Below, piece after piece: positions 46,401 through 57,489 of a stretch of DNA of 64,000 bases. The stretch covers positions 15,848,501-15,912,500 of the forward strand of contig NC_079886.1 in assembly GCF_029227915.1 (NCBI RefSeq), given 5' to 3'. This DNA is from Hydractinia symbiolongicarpus. Taxonomy: Eukaryota; Cnidaria; Hydrozoa; Anthoathecata; Hydractiniidae. The position numbers and the translations under genes were made by a program. The notes beneath the pieces were generated by a model. That model saw only the letters and a program-made list of their open reading frames with translations. It was not told the DNA's origin and made no database searches. Positions within the stretch are counted from its first letter, which is position 1, and each line of letters begins with the position of its first letter.

Positions 46401-49400
46401 CATTTTTATAAAAATTAATTTCTGATAGATTTAAATGTTTAGCACTGCAATTTTGGGGTACCTAGGTATTTTTTTGTATGTCTGTGTGCTTCGTAACTTT
46501 AAAGTGCCGGGTAAATTGTAGTAAAAATCTTTCAAAAACACGAAAAAATCTTTGAAAAAATTAAAATTGTTAAAAAAAATTAGCAGACAGCCAGTAAAAT
46601 CACTAAAATATGTCCTGCAAATTTAGAAATTTAAGAGACAGACTCACAATTTAAACCTAGAGTAAGTTATTTTTGTTCAGAAACATATCCATACAATGTG
46701 TGCAAACACCTTAACAAAAGCATGAGAAAACTAACAGAATCTTTTAATAAAACCATTGTTTCTCGAAATTGTACATCAAAAAACTAAAAATTAACTAAAA
46801 AAGGGCAAAAAAGGCTGTGAAATGATTATAATGTTTAAAGGCGGATCCGCAATGATGAATGTTTCTTTTGAGAAACGCTTCCCAATTGATTTACCTTGAA
46901 TTCAAATAAACTAGCTTGGAAAAAAAGAGTAGTGTACTACTTTTTTTGATGTAATATTTAGATTCGCTGAATACAAACCAATTCGAATCTGAGAATCCTC
47001 CTTCTTATGATATTGTGTTTAATCGAAGACCAAAAGTATATACATATGCACCTTCCGTTAAAGAGATACCGCGGGAAGAAGAGATGATAGAAGGTGATGA
47101 TACACAAGACAATAATATAAATGAAGTAGGTCTATATTCTTTTTAATCTAGTACTGAAGCGTATAGTAGAGCTTGTCTTCTGATGGTTTCTTCGGGTGTT
47201 CTCTTTTCTTCAAAAATATTTTTTTTATTTATCCAGAAAGACCGGCTGGACCAGTACATAAATTACCACTAGTATATAACTTTTAATTTCTTCTGCCAGG
47301 TGGCAGAACCCTAACTGGCTGGAAGAAATGCTTAGATTTAACATATTTTATTTTGATACCGAGACAATTTTTATGTTGTGAATTATAATTATTTCTCGCA
47401 TGTCTACCCGGAATATGGTTTGATTAGCCGTTTAACAATATATAATTAAACACAATTAAAAAAAGTATATTTCAGCGTCAAAACAATTTTTTTACAATGA
47501 TAAAATAATAAATAAATAAAATAGTTAGAAGATCTTAAAAACTAATTAAATTTTATAAAGGCAGGTTAAAAAACACTTTTCAAACTAAAAACACATACAT
47601 AATACACCAGGTTGGGAATCAGGTGTCACCTCCATCATAGAGATATCTCTAAAATAATACGGAGACTGTGTGTATCTGTCCGTAACAGACAAAGTTGATG
47701 TGTTCATTTTCCTTTGATGTTGCCGAAATTTCCCTTGAAGTTTCCGAAAAAGTTATATCCATTTTGCTAGCGGGTTTACTTTGTTTACATCACGTGATCA
47801 AAATGGAGCAACTCGATTTGCTGAAATAAATTTAACGGCTTTTTTTTACAAAAATTGGTTTCCCTCGACACTGAAGAAATCAACGACAAAAAGAACGGTC
47901 CCTTCGTCTTAAAAAAAGTGAAAAGAGCATATTTAAAAAGAAAAAAGTTCAAGTGAAGAAATAGAAATGTTAAGTTGGAAGTGAGAAGTGGAGCTAGAAG
48001 TAAAGAAAGTTGAAGTAGAAAATAAAGGCTAGAGTTTGAAGTCGATTTGAAATCACAGATAGTAAGAACTTTGATATTTTTAGACGTTTGGTTTTATGTC
48101 GCTGGAGCAAGCAGGCTCCCTTTTTTCAGCAAAAGCCACCTAAAAGCATCCAATTCTTAAATGTGTAATTTCTGACTATATTATTATTGTTGGTGTTGTA
48201 TGTGATTCCATGCATTATTTTGATCAGTGTTTCAAGCTCTACACATTGGAAGCAACGTGTAAACAAATTTCAGGAAAAAAATATTGTGTATTGACGGGTC
48301 CTGGCAGACGTCATCAAAATACAAGTTACGATTCTCTTTTCCAAGGTACTCCTGTCTAAGTGGATTTTGTACAAACTTCTAAGGAAATTTTCATTTGTAC
48401 TTTAGAGGAGTTTACTGACGTCAGCAAAATTTTAAAATTTTAAAACACTTATATATGTCTCCTTATTCGTCTCCTTATTCGTTTGCGAACACTTATTTTT
48501 ATCAGCGTTTCAATCTGCACGCATTACAGGCAACAGATAAACTACATTTCGCCATTTTTTTTGTATGCACTGCTGACGATAGCAAAATCTACAAAACAAC
48601 TTAATCTTCTTTTAGTCTATATAATAATACGCCAGTTTCGTGTGTCTGAGACAGGCAAAGTTGATATCGTCATTTTCCTTTGATGTTGCTGAAATTATCT
48701 TTAAAGTCGCCGAAATAATTATGTCAATTTTGCTAGCGGGTTTACTTTGTTTACATCACGTAATGAAAACGACTCAATTTGATTTGCTGAAATAAATTTA
48801 ACGGCTAACTTTCGAAAAATGGTGTTCTCTCGCCACCAAAAAAGCCCCAAAAGAAGGATCTTGAAAAAAGTAAAATAAGTGTTTCAAAAAAGAATATTTA
48901 AAAAGAAAAAAGTCCAAGTGAAGAAGTAGAAAAGTGAAGTTGGAAGTGAAAGTGGAGCTACGTGGAGCTAGAAGTAAAGTAAATTTAGAAGTAGAAAATA
49001 AAGGCCTCCAGAATAAAATACTGAGGGTTTTCAACATAATCACTTATAAGATGTATATATTTGAGCTGCTTTATTTCTGACATTGTTATTATCCGTGTTG
49101 TGACTGTTGGTGTTCTTACTGTCGGTTTTGTGAGTATTGGTGTTGGGAGTGTCGATGTTGTAACTGTCGTTGTTGGTACTTTTTATTAACTAGATTTTGC
49201 ACCTTGCCATTTTGTGTAGACATTTTGTGTAAGATTTTAAGAACATTTTTTGTATATGCATTGCTTACGTCAGTAAAACATCTAAAGAAACTTATTTTTT
49301 TAATGGCCTTTTCCCAAGTGGATTTTTCCACAGGCCTTACCGACTAGTCTTATATAATAATACGAGGCGTATGTGACGGTCATAGTGGATATCCTCATTT

Positions 49401-51771
49401 TCTTTCGATGTCACCGAAATTTTCTTTGAAGTCGCCGAAAAAATTATGTCTCAAATGTTAAATTTTTTGACGTTACGGCGCGACACACTACTTTAACGTC
49501 AATATCATATATAAAATTAATGAAGCCATTACAGTGCACTTAAAACTTTGAGGCCAAATAACTTGGAAACGAGGTGGTGACGTCAATAATTTTTCACCGC
49601 GTGGGTAACTAGGGACCACCTAGGACCAATTTGGGTAATTTTTCCAAACTTGGGTCCCCAAATCCGTTTCGGAACGGGCTGACGTCATCAAAAAACCTTC
49701 AAACTCTAATATCTCTGCAACCGTTTGTCAAAAGTACATTATCCTATACATTTTCTTGATCAGCGTTTCAAGAGCTATACGAGGAAGGCAACAGGTATAT
49801 AAATTTCTAAAAAAAAATTTAGAAAACAAATTTTTCAGGTTTTGAAGAGGCATTTATTTCTTCTTAACCGTTCGTCAATAGCACATGATCATAAACATTT
49901 TCTTGATCAGCAGTTTAAGTTCTACACAATAGAGGCAACGTGAAAACAAGGTTCTTTTTTTCGTGGATGAGTTGCTGACGTCATCAAAATTCTAATGACG
50001 CTTCTTTTTCATATCTATCCTGCCTCAGTGGAATTTTCCACGGGCTTTATCGACTAGTGTATATAATAATACGCCAGTTCCCTCTGTCTGTCTGTGACTT
50101 TTGCAAAGTAGATTATATTCTTCACTATTTCCTTTGTTAAAGTCTGTAAAACATCGCCCATACAATTGTTCTGTATTTTACCAAACTTTAACGTTGAAAT
50201 AATATTAACGTCAAAGGAAAGTATATTAAATTAATGAAGCCATTACAGTGCACTTAAAACTTTGAGGCCAAATAAGGTGGTGACGTCAATGATTTTTCAC
50301 CGCGTGGGTAACTAAGGACCACCTAGGACCAATTTGGGTAATTTTCCTAGACCTGGATTCACAGATCCGTTTCAGAATGGACGGGTTGATGACGTCAGCA
50401 AAAATCTTCCAACCCTAATATTTTCGTAACCGTTTGTCAAAAGTACATGATCCTATACATTTTCTTGATCAGCGTTTCAAGACCTATACGATGAAGACAT
50501 TAGATATATAAAATTCTAAAAAAAATTTTTTTGTGTGTTTGGCATTTGTCGAAAACATTTGATCCTATACATTATTTTAATCAGTTTCCACCTCTACACT
50601 TTACAGGCAAAGAATAAACTAAATTTCGCCAATTTTATATGGATCTGGAAAGTAAAACAACTCTTTTCTTCATTGTCCTTCTGCCTAAAGTGGATTTCTC
50701 CACGGGCTTTATCGACTAGTTATTAATAATATCTTTATGCCTCCATGAAATAAGTTTCCGCACAATGTGCAAAGGAAAAATCCTGTTTTTCTACTTTTTC
50801 ACATCTTGGAGAACAATGCACCCGGCAAAACCGTTGTCATCCACATTTTAGTGATGCATAAATACAATACGCAAAAAATCGGTTGGTTAATCAAAACAGC
50901 CTTAAGTTAATAGAATGATCCAAGAAATATAATTTCGATATATAATTTTGCTAACACAAAAATAAAAAATATAAAAAAAATAATAATAATAAAATAAAAT
51001 AGAATAAAATTAGCTCTTTGTATAAAGAATATGTTCAAGGATTTTAGTGGTTTTTATGCGAATTTCTGTTTCCTGAAATCACGGCTAATAGATAAACATT
51101 TTTTTCTCTCCTGTGCCCAGCTTATTAACATGGCTTTTTTTTAGGTAATAACAGTATCTGTGTCGGATTTCATTCAGTCGGGAGAAGAGTCAATATTAAT
51201 CTCTCACATGAATCCACATGATCATGAAAAGGTGAATAACTCACAAAAAGAACTCTCCACAGACCTCTTGAATACGGCCACGCTGGATAGCATTCCGCTT
51301 TCTCTAGGTGATCAATACGCTATTATCGGTACAGCCTTAAATGTGGACACACATACCATACAAATACCTGTTGTCAATTTGGATACAAATACATTAACCA
51401 TAACTGACCAAGGAAATCATGACGAAACTGGTCTTAATGTGACAGATTTTGACGAAATTGGTGATTCGGTAGTAAAAGAAAGTATGGTTCCACACACAGG
51501 AGAAACTAGCGTGACTGGCTCGCTGGAATTAAACAATGAAAGCGTGAACACGTCATTAGAACTAACCAATGAAAACGTCGCATCGCTTGAATTGAGTAAC
51601 GATGGCGTGGAAAATACATTGGAGTTAAGCAATCTAGAAATGGACGTAAAAAGAAAAAGAAAGGAGGATGTTGAAAAATGTGGTGATGATGACAAAGATG
51701 AAATTGCTTGCTATTCAATGAAGGATATTCAACCAAATGATATCAATGTTGACACTGAGGAGGAGTTTTAA
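37495..51771 (+). CDS. exapted integrase gene, KRBA2/GIN1-like (six exons), catalytic triad lost
   Basis: Exons: 37495-37791, 44505-44633, 45341-45538, 45771-46170, 46962-47125 and 51145-51771. All borders are GT-AG and the phases agree, giving about 604 residues. Exon 1 holds an N-terminal region (FCNWLMNRVARQSTMISRAY). Exons 2-3 make an H2C2 zinc-binding domain (AHKNGERHRGYKG ... CQFC). Exon 4 is an rve integrase core (DILDMQAFPDADGQFSYIGH; GLPHILHSNLGRKF). Exon 5 is the post-core region (PPSYDIVFNRRPKVYTYAP). Exon 6 is an acidic tail with SLEL/N repeats and a KRKRK cluster that may be nuclear targeting. The usual second Asp is Asn (codon 45960-45962) and the expected third Glu is absent, so strand transfer is unlikely. 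Intact frames, several introns and lost catalysis indicate a domesticated host gene. Its function is unknown. Confidence 0.75.
39220..41643 (+). pseudogene. broken transposase (MULE-like) inside intron 1 of the integrase gene
   Basis: Colinear but frame-broken pieces on the plus strand. They begin with an acidic/basic N-terminal part (about 39290-39350, KRPKRRKLNFD) and a Ser/Asp-rich piece (39441-39663). A zinc-like segment follows (about 39700-39806, LASWKGGFVCDNTNC). A middle part lies at 40587-40780, another at 40872-41219 with NGNQSFVFKTSKFKLEL, and a C-terminal part at 41265-41643 with TPRLNQAESINASFKHCGSG. This order resembles FLYWCH-type zinc finger plus MULE-like transposases that I associate with cnidarians. 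The DDE core seems deleted. Some breaks sit at plausible splice sites, so introns cannot be excluded. Confidence 0.4.
42450..42770 (-). mobile_element. LINE fragment (linker before reverse transcriptase)
   Basis: The minus strand reads SVDKIWDTIKLKIEEAVKL and then, after frame breaks, YKRALNTATKEVKHAKRSVE and IKKDPEAFYKYAKRK. This is the conserved linker between the endonuclease and RT domains of CR1-like LINEs. No RT follows, so it is a short relic inside intron 1 of the integrase gene. Confidence 0.55.
44745..44930. repeat. short interspersed repeat (atccaatttgtcgaattc family)
   Basis: atacataatccaatttgtcgaattc here recurs in variants at 57890-57940 and 61165-61200. The block ends at about 44930 with acttgtcgaattcgaatc. 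It is non-coding. Confidence 0.55.
47640..50725 (+). repeat. head-to-tail array of four Helentron-like repeats
   Basis: Units start ataataatacg at about 47655, 48620, 49354 and 50063, and end with a phrase like gtggatttttccac..gactagt (49320-49348, 50029-50060, 50690-50720). The shared interior includes tttgctagcgggtttacttt, ttttcttgatcagcgtttcaag and, in the last two units, a near-identical ~250-bp block (accacctaggaccaatttggg). The ataataatacg start and ctagt end resemble non-autonomous Helitron/Helentron (HINE) repeats. They fill intron 5 of the integrase gene. Confidence 0.65.
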
Positions 51772-52497
51772 ATGATATCTGATTGGCTAATTTTTTTGTC
51801 TTTGAGGAGGAGTTTCGTTTGATGTTTGGAATGCTTGCTGATTGGCTTAATTCTCATAATTGATTTTTTTAATCGAGCAGAATACAATTAGAATTTTGCT
51901 ATTTGGATATCTTTCCTTCACAAAAATATCAAGAAAGTTATTTCACTTTAAGGCGGTTTTCCACTTAAATGTAATTAGTCGAATAGATCGATGAAAAATT
52001 AAAAATAAATCCTGCTTGTGCAATCGTTTTATCTCGATTGATTTAACCACTCGCGTTTAAAATTGTTTAGATAAAGAAAACTCCGTGACATTTACATCGT
52101 TGTAAATGCGAGCGTTTAATGTCCAATAACAATGTGATGATGTTAAGAAAATCCAATATGTTGGATAATCTACAGCGTGTGACAGTAGCATAGGGTGGGC
52201 AACCTAAATTTACGTTATGTTGGTTAGCAAGAAGTTATCGAGGCGATATAAAAGCAGAGGTAAAGAATAAACAGACCGACAGACAGGTATTTAGCGGCAG
52301 TCATAAAGTTTATCTTTCAGATTCAAGTAAAACCTTTATATGCCCGTGTATTAAAACATTTGCCTTGAGTTTTTTTTTCGACATCGCATGGACTATCAAT
52401 TATTAAGACAGTAGTGGAAGTGTGGGTCTTCTTGTCAAAAATAGTACGGAGATTTATACCGTTGTGCATAAAAACTGACTCGTTCTTTAAGCGGGAA

Positions 52498-52620
52498 TTT
52501 ATTTTCGCTCATTGGCTTATTTTTAATTTTCGCGGGGATTTATTTTCGCTCATTGGTTTATTTTTAATTTTCGCGGGGACTTATTTTCGCTCATTGGCTT
52601 ATTTTTAATTTTCAGGAGGG
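52498..52620. repeat. 41-bp minisatellite, three copies
   Basis: The unit contains attttcgctcattggcttat followed by ttttaattttcgcgggga. Copies are anchored at 52501, 52542 and 52583, exactly 41 bases apart. Confidence 0.9.
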
Positions 52621-53089
52621 TTTTTTTTGGCGCATTAATTTCAAATTTTTGACGTGAGTTAACGTCGTTACAACATTGAAGAAAAGGAAAATGAAGCCAT
52701 CTTGAACATAAGAAAGGACATGCACAGGGGGCTTTAATGAAATTTTGTATTTTTCTTTTCTTTTTGGATTACAATTTTTTTCTGATAATTTTTAAACTCT
52801 ATCATTTCCTTGATTGACAATATCTTCCGTATTCGGAATGGATTTTTATATAAGGATAATTTTCGAAATTCAGCATTCAAAAACAGTGCTTTATTGGAAT
52901 TCTGGGTGCTGCAATGGAGCCACTCAGATGAAAAGTTCGTCTATGTGTGATTGTGTTCCATTTGATTTGTCTTCTTGATATTTACACCAGCTGAATTCGG
53001 TGACGGGGCACATTCTGTGATCTTAACTACTCAGAATTTTAAATCCAGTACAACGATAAAATATGGCATTTCATATAGTGGCACTTTTT

Positions 53090-53480
53090 GTCGGATGGAA
53101 ATGCCATAAATTTAGTAAGAGTGTCGTACTTTAAGGCATTGTTTAAGGGAAGAATCTTTCGTAGTACTAAAATTAGCGCGAAATTTTGGGAATTAACTTT
53201 CGCGGTAAAGTGTTCTGAGAATTTTTTGCAAGAATAAAGTTTTGTAGGATTTTAGAGTTTCGTTTAATCGCGTTTTGCGATTTTAACAATAAATTTTCGA
53301 TTTTTTTTTAACTTTTGTGATTTTTTGCGCAAATAAACTTTCACGGTTGAGCAACTTGGACGTGTTTTGGGGAAGAAACTTTTCGCAGCAAGCAGGTTAA
53401 AAATACTGCGAAAGTTATATCCCGCTAAAGTTTCTTCTCTCAAAGTGGTTGTGTCAATGGACCGCGGGAATATTTCTGCT
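53090..53480. repeat. degenerate cgcgaaa-type repeat
   Basis: Alternating tttcgcg/cgcgaaa and cgattt motifs over ~390 bp, starting near gtactttaagg. This is the same flavour as 2590-2960 and the inner element at 28398-29036. Confidence 0.5.
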
Positions 53481-53756
53481 GCCACAACACTCACCATTGC
53501 AAAAGATTTTTCATGGCGTGTGCTGCAGGTATAAGTAGCTTTTCACCTTAAATTATAATCGCCTGGTCCTTCTTTCTATCCCAATATTCTGCACTGCTTG
53601 CAATGTTTCTATAGAACACAATTATCAACACATTTCCCTTCACTGTGACCATGCCATGTGGAGAAAACTATTTTGTTTACTACATTTATCTTTATTTTTT
53701 CAGTACCTTCACTCATGATTTCCTCAGCTGCATCCCCTTAGGTTCTAAACAGTAGG

Positions 53757-54050
53757 TCGGCAGCAGAAGTACTCGATAAATTGTCATCAGCAGAAGTGCT
53801 CGATAAATCGTCATCAGCAGAAGTACTCGATAAATTGTCATCAGCAGAAGTACTCGATAAATATGCACCTTGGGCATTTGAAACCTTTTTACTACGTAAA
53901 GATATTTGGCGCAGTATTTTGATTTACACGAGAATGTACTTTTGTTTTTGTTTTTTTTCTATTTTTCTGATTGCCATCATTTTCTTGCTAAGTAATAATA
54001 AGATTATAGATATAGAAAACCACAGAATACGCAAAGTCATACATGTTTAG
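53757..54050 (+). other. open frame with 27-bp repeats and one membrane segment
   Basis: Four units of 27 bases (gcagaagt at 53763, 53790, 53817 and 53844) encode SSAEVLDKL-type nonapeptides in one frame. The frame continues through YAPWAFETFLL, a strongly hydrophobic segment (CFCFFSIFLIAIIFLL) and a basic tail, to a stop at 54048-54050. There is a possible acceptor (ccccttag) just upstream. It could be the last exon of an unrecognised small membrane protein or a chance frame through a minisatellite. Confidence 0.3.
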
Positions 54051-54059
54051 CACTGTAGA

Positions 54060-54300
54060 ATTGGAGTTAAAACAACTTCCATACAAATGGCGCATATAAT
54101 ACTTCCATCTCAGCTACGGAAGACGTGCAAGCGCAAGATATGCTCAACTAGACAACCGTCTAAGACATTAATCCCATTCTCATGCTAAACGCTAAGCAGC
54201 GACCATCAATTCACACTTTAAGTCTCTGGCATGACTTGTCCGGAAATAGAACCCGGGACCTTTTACACCGGAAGCGAACGCTCTACTACAAGTCTACCAG
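54060..54300 (-). mobile_element. tRNA-derived SINE with conserved central domain
   Basis: On the minus strand a tRNA-like head lies at 54294-54233. Its acceptor stem GACTTGT pairs with ACAAGTC. It has an A-box-like TAGTAGAGCGTTC and a B-box-like GGGTTCTATTTCC in a T-arm CCGGG/TCCGG. A body follows with GCGTTTAGCATGAGAATGGG and TTAGACGGTTGTCTAGTTG, wording that resembles the conserved domain of animal V-/Deu-type SINEs. The anticodon arm is degenerate, so it is not a working tRNA gene. Confidence 0.6.
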
Positions 54301-55315
54301 TCGGTACATAAAAACGTAAATCGTTATCCACAACACTGTCATGCTTTAAAGCGATAATAAAAGGTAGGCCATTATTGTTTGTGTGAAGTAAAACATGTGT
54401 AATCTGCAGAACAAAAAATAAAAAAGGTCAGGATTAATAGTCCATTTTGGACTGAAATGCACACATAAAGGCGTTGTTTACCTGTTGCTAAGGGCAAAAT
54501 CTTTTTACCAGTAAAAAAAAGGGAAAAATGACTGAACAGTGATAAGAAATAGTAATAGTAAAATAAAAAATTCTTTACTTTAAAGGAGCGTACAAATTTT
54601 GCATAGCCAAAACACAAAATAAAAAAAAATATATATTTTCTACAGTAACCAATTTTTTACAAAAGATTTCATGTCTGATATGTACGTATTTTAAGATTGA
54701 CAATTAAACTTGAATAGCTGAAATGGGAACAAAATGGTTAAACTACATGTTGAACAGTGTGGTCGTGTATAGCGGGCCACAAGATGTGGAACTGTGTAAT
54801 TGAATTGCAAAAAAGTATTAGGAATTGGTTCACCAGCCCATTTAATTTTCATCTTATCATCGGTTTGAGCTTATAAAAAAAACTAATAAAAACTAATAAA
54901 AAATTGATACAGCAAATTTAAAGGTGTTTCTAGAAATTAATTATTGCAACTTTTTCACACCACATGCTCATATTTTTTCCAGAATCCTTGATATTATCTG
55001 ACTAACAGAACTTGAGCTTTTATTAACTATTTTGTATATTGCTGCGTGATTGTGTTTAATTTATAAATTTACTTTCGTGTTCATCAAATTTTTAAATGTG
55101 TGTAATATTACTGTGTATTGTTATACCTTTTAAAGGGTCACGCGTTGCTTGTGTAATGGTGGTTGCTTTATTTAGGTTGCAGTTGTTGTTCTTTTTGTCG
55201 TCGTCGTCGCTGTTGTTGTTCTTTTGTTGTGGTTCTGGTTGTGGTGCTGTGATTTTTGTTACTTATATCGACAGTTCATCACAACAAAATTTAAGTCACC
55301 AGGCAATCAAGTCAA

Positions 55316-56458
55316 ATGGAACAATTTAAAACTCGTTTAGACCAGCCCCAGGAAGCACGCATTTCTATTAATGTTAGTGGCGTTTTGTTTGAGACATTTG
55401 AAAGAACGTTACAGCAATATCCAGAAACTCTCCTTGGAAACCACGTTAAAAGAGAAAAATTTTATTGTTCAAGAACCAACCAATACTTTTTTAACAGACA
55501 TAGATTATGTTTTGACGCCATTTTGTTTTTTTATCAGTCCCCAGGAAAGTTATATCGTCCATCAGATGTAAAACTACATGTGTTTGAAGCCGAATGTAAA
55601 TTTTTTGAACTTCCGTCAGAAAACATATATGTCATGAAAACAAAAGAAGGAGCTGTTTGCAGTGACAATTTTAATGAAAAATTGTACACAACGCAAATAC
55701 AGAGGGATTCGTTTCGTCAAAAAGTCTGGGATATTCTTGAAAATCCAGAGAGTTCTGGTTTTGCCCGAAATTTTGCTATTCTTTCCCTTTTTTTAATATT
55801 TACATCAATTATCACAGCGATTATGGATACGGTTGAAGAATATGCAAAACAAAATGGTAGCACGAGTAGTAGTAATCCTGCGATTATCTTAGAAATCTTC
55901 TTAAATACATTCTTTTTACTCGAATTTATAGGGAGAGCGTTATTCTCACCTAACAAGAAAATGTTCTTTCGAAGTAGTTTAAATATCATCGACGCATTGG
56001 TGGTCATTTCATTCTTTACGTCATTCTGTTTATCACGTGACGCACACTCATCACCAGGTTTCTTTAGAGTACTGCGAGTTTTACGTATATTCCGTTTGTT
56101 ACGCCTTTCCAAACACTCTCTCCGTATGAAGGCGATTGGATTGATCATGCAGGACAGTTTAAAAGATTTACAATTGTTTTTCGTTTGTTTACTTATTATT
56201 GTGACATTTGGCGCGAGTATTATGTATTACGTCGAGCAGACAGATGAGCATACGCAATTCACAAGCATACCGCAAAGCATGTGGTGGGGAGTACAAACCT
56301 TTTTAACGCTAGGCTATGGTGACATTGTACCGAGAACAATCGTTGGGAAAGTTTTCTCCAGTATGTATATGGTGTTCGGTGTTGCTACTATCTCGTTACC
56401 AGTCCTCTCACTGGTCATGAAATTTACGCAGTATTATTCATTGCACCAGGGATATTAA
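55316..56458 (+). CDS. voltage-gated potassium channel, Shaker (Kv1)-like, single exon
   Basis: 380 codons from ATG 55316 to TAA. The N-terminal T1 tetramerisation domain spans about residues 15-105 (ISINVSGVLFETFERTL; FFNRHRLCFDAILFFYQSPG). Six membrane segments follow. S4 carries regularly spaced arginines (RVLRVLRIFRLLRLSKHS). The pore helix and filter read WWGVQTFLTLGYGD, a potassium-selective filter with Leu in place of the usual Val. S6 has PVLSLV instead of the Pro-Val-Pro gate hinge of Shaker channels. The C-terminus after S6 is very short, about 15 residues. These channels open on depolarisation and repolarise nerve and muscle cells. Medusozoans have many lineage-specific, often intronless Kv genes, which fits here. 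All hallmarks needed for function are present. Confidence 0.9.
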   Translation: MEQFKTRLDQPQEARISINVSGVLFETFERTLQQYPETLLGNHVKREKFYCSRTNQYFFNRHRLCFDAILFFYQSPGKLYRPSDVKLHVFEAECKFFELPSENIYVMKTKEGAVCSDNFNEKLYTTQIQRDSFRQKVWDILENPESSGFARNFAILSLFLIFTSIITAIMDTVEEYAKQNGSTSSSNPAIILEIFLNTFFLLEFIGRALFSPNKKMFFRSSLNIIDALVVISFFTSFCLSRDAHSSPGFFRVLRVLRIFRLLRLSKHSLRMKAIGLIMQDSLKDLQLFFVCLLIIVTFGASIMYYVEQTDEHTQFTSIPQSMWWGVQTFLTLGYGDIVPRTIVGKVFSSMYMVFGVATISLPVLSLVMKFTQYYSLHQGY

Positions 56459-57489
56459 ATAATGCAATGGTGGTGTTCGTATTAATAATCAATCATTTGT
56501 TTACAACAATCTTTAGTTCACGCGATAAAAACATTTTATTGTATTTATTTGTCGTTTTTATTATTTATTACTGTTATAAGTGATTTTTATTGGAACAAAA
56601 AATTCAAGATGGTTCACGAGGTCTGTTGTAATGCAATAGGGATGGAGAGAAATATCCATAATGGAGAGTTACATATATATAGAAGAATCATGAGTTGAAG
56701 ACAGTTAGTTGTTGTATGATACACAAATGTGTTGTTTATATATAAGTTGCTTCCCTACAACATAAAATTAAGTCACAGGTCAAAACGTATCGTGTATTTT
56801 ATTTCGTGCCAAATGAAACTTTTTGACCTGTCAAATTTGACATACTGTCATTTCAAAACGATGGTGTGTTCATCTTTTTTGATTAAACGGATGATCTTTT
56901 TCTATTGAAGTTTTCGTTCTTTTGTTTTAAACGTTTGACGTCATGTATCACTTTTGGAATTTTATGCAAAACTAGTCGTCAGCCCACGGGTTCGCCCGTC
57001 CTTTTTATACCGCATTGCGTGCGTCTCGCTACTTGCGCTAATAAGCTACCATCTTGCGTGACAGACAGACGGACAGACGTATACGGGTATTATAATATAG
57101 ATACGGTTGAAAACAAGATAAGCTACATTAAAAAACAATCAACTGAAAGACAAGAGAAAATGTAGAAAGCAAAAACAAAAAGAATTTACGGAGGATTTTA
57201 TCGAGAAATGGCGGGAACGAACGGGTGAAAAACAAAAATGGCTATTTTTCCGGCATGTAAGTAATTTACAGACTCGAACATATAAATATATCTAGAATTT
57301 TTATCTTCTCGAGCCTTACTCATGTTTTCATCCAGAATGAGTCTTGCTGAAATATTTCTTTGTAATATACTTTTCGAAAAAAAAAATCGAACTAGTCTGT
57401 TCATTGCGCAATAGGTGTTTGCCGGATTTTTAATATGTGCGCGGGATATACAGAGTGTGAGCATTTTAACCAGTTCGTAGCCCCTTTAA
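56459..57489. other. Kv gene 3' flank and repeat end
   Basis: No coding exon seen. At 56968-57110 lies a repeat with actagtcgtcagcccacggg, a GC-rich mini-hairpin (cacgggttcgcccgtc) and a gacagacagacggacaga run ending ataatatagata. This is typical of the terminal region of Helitron-like non-autonomous elements. Confidence 0.45.
56968..57110 (-). repeat. Helitron-like terminal repeat
   Basis: actagtcgtcagcccacggg with the hairpin cacgggttcgcccgt, then cagacagacggacagacg and tattataatatag. This has the same overall design (ctagt end, ataatata start) as the array at 47640-50725, in the opposite orientation. Confidence 0.5.

Larger units (their letters stand above)
51772..55315. other. intergenic between integrase and Kv genes, repeat-rich
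   Basis: Holds the 41-bp minisatellite (52498-52620), a cgcgaaa-type repeat (about 53090-53480), the 27-bp coding-like minisatellite (53757-53866) and a SINE (54060-54300). No intact gene could be supported. Confidence 0.4.

Noticed and set aside
54233-54294. Possible functional tRNA gene
   Set aside because: The acceptor and T stems pair, but the D and anticodon arms are degenerate and the sequence continues into a SINE body.
55096-55329. 77-codon frame overlapping the start of the Kv channel
   Set aside because: Different frame from the channel, composition driven by gtt/tgt repeats, no signal peptide or homology.
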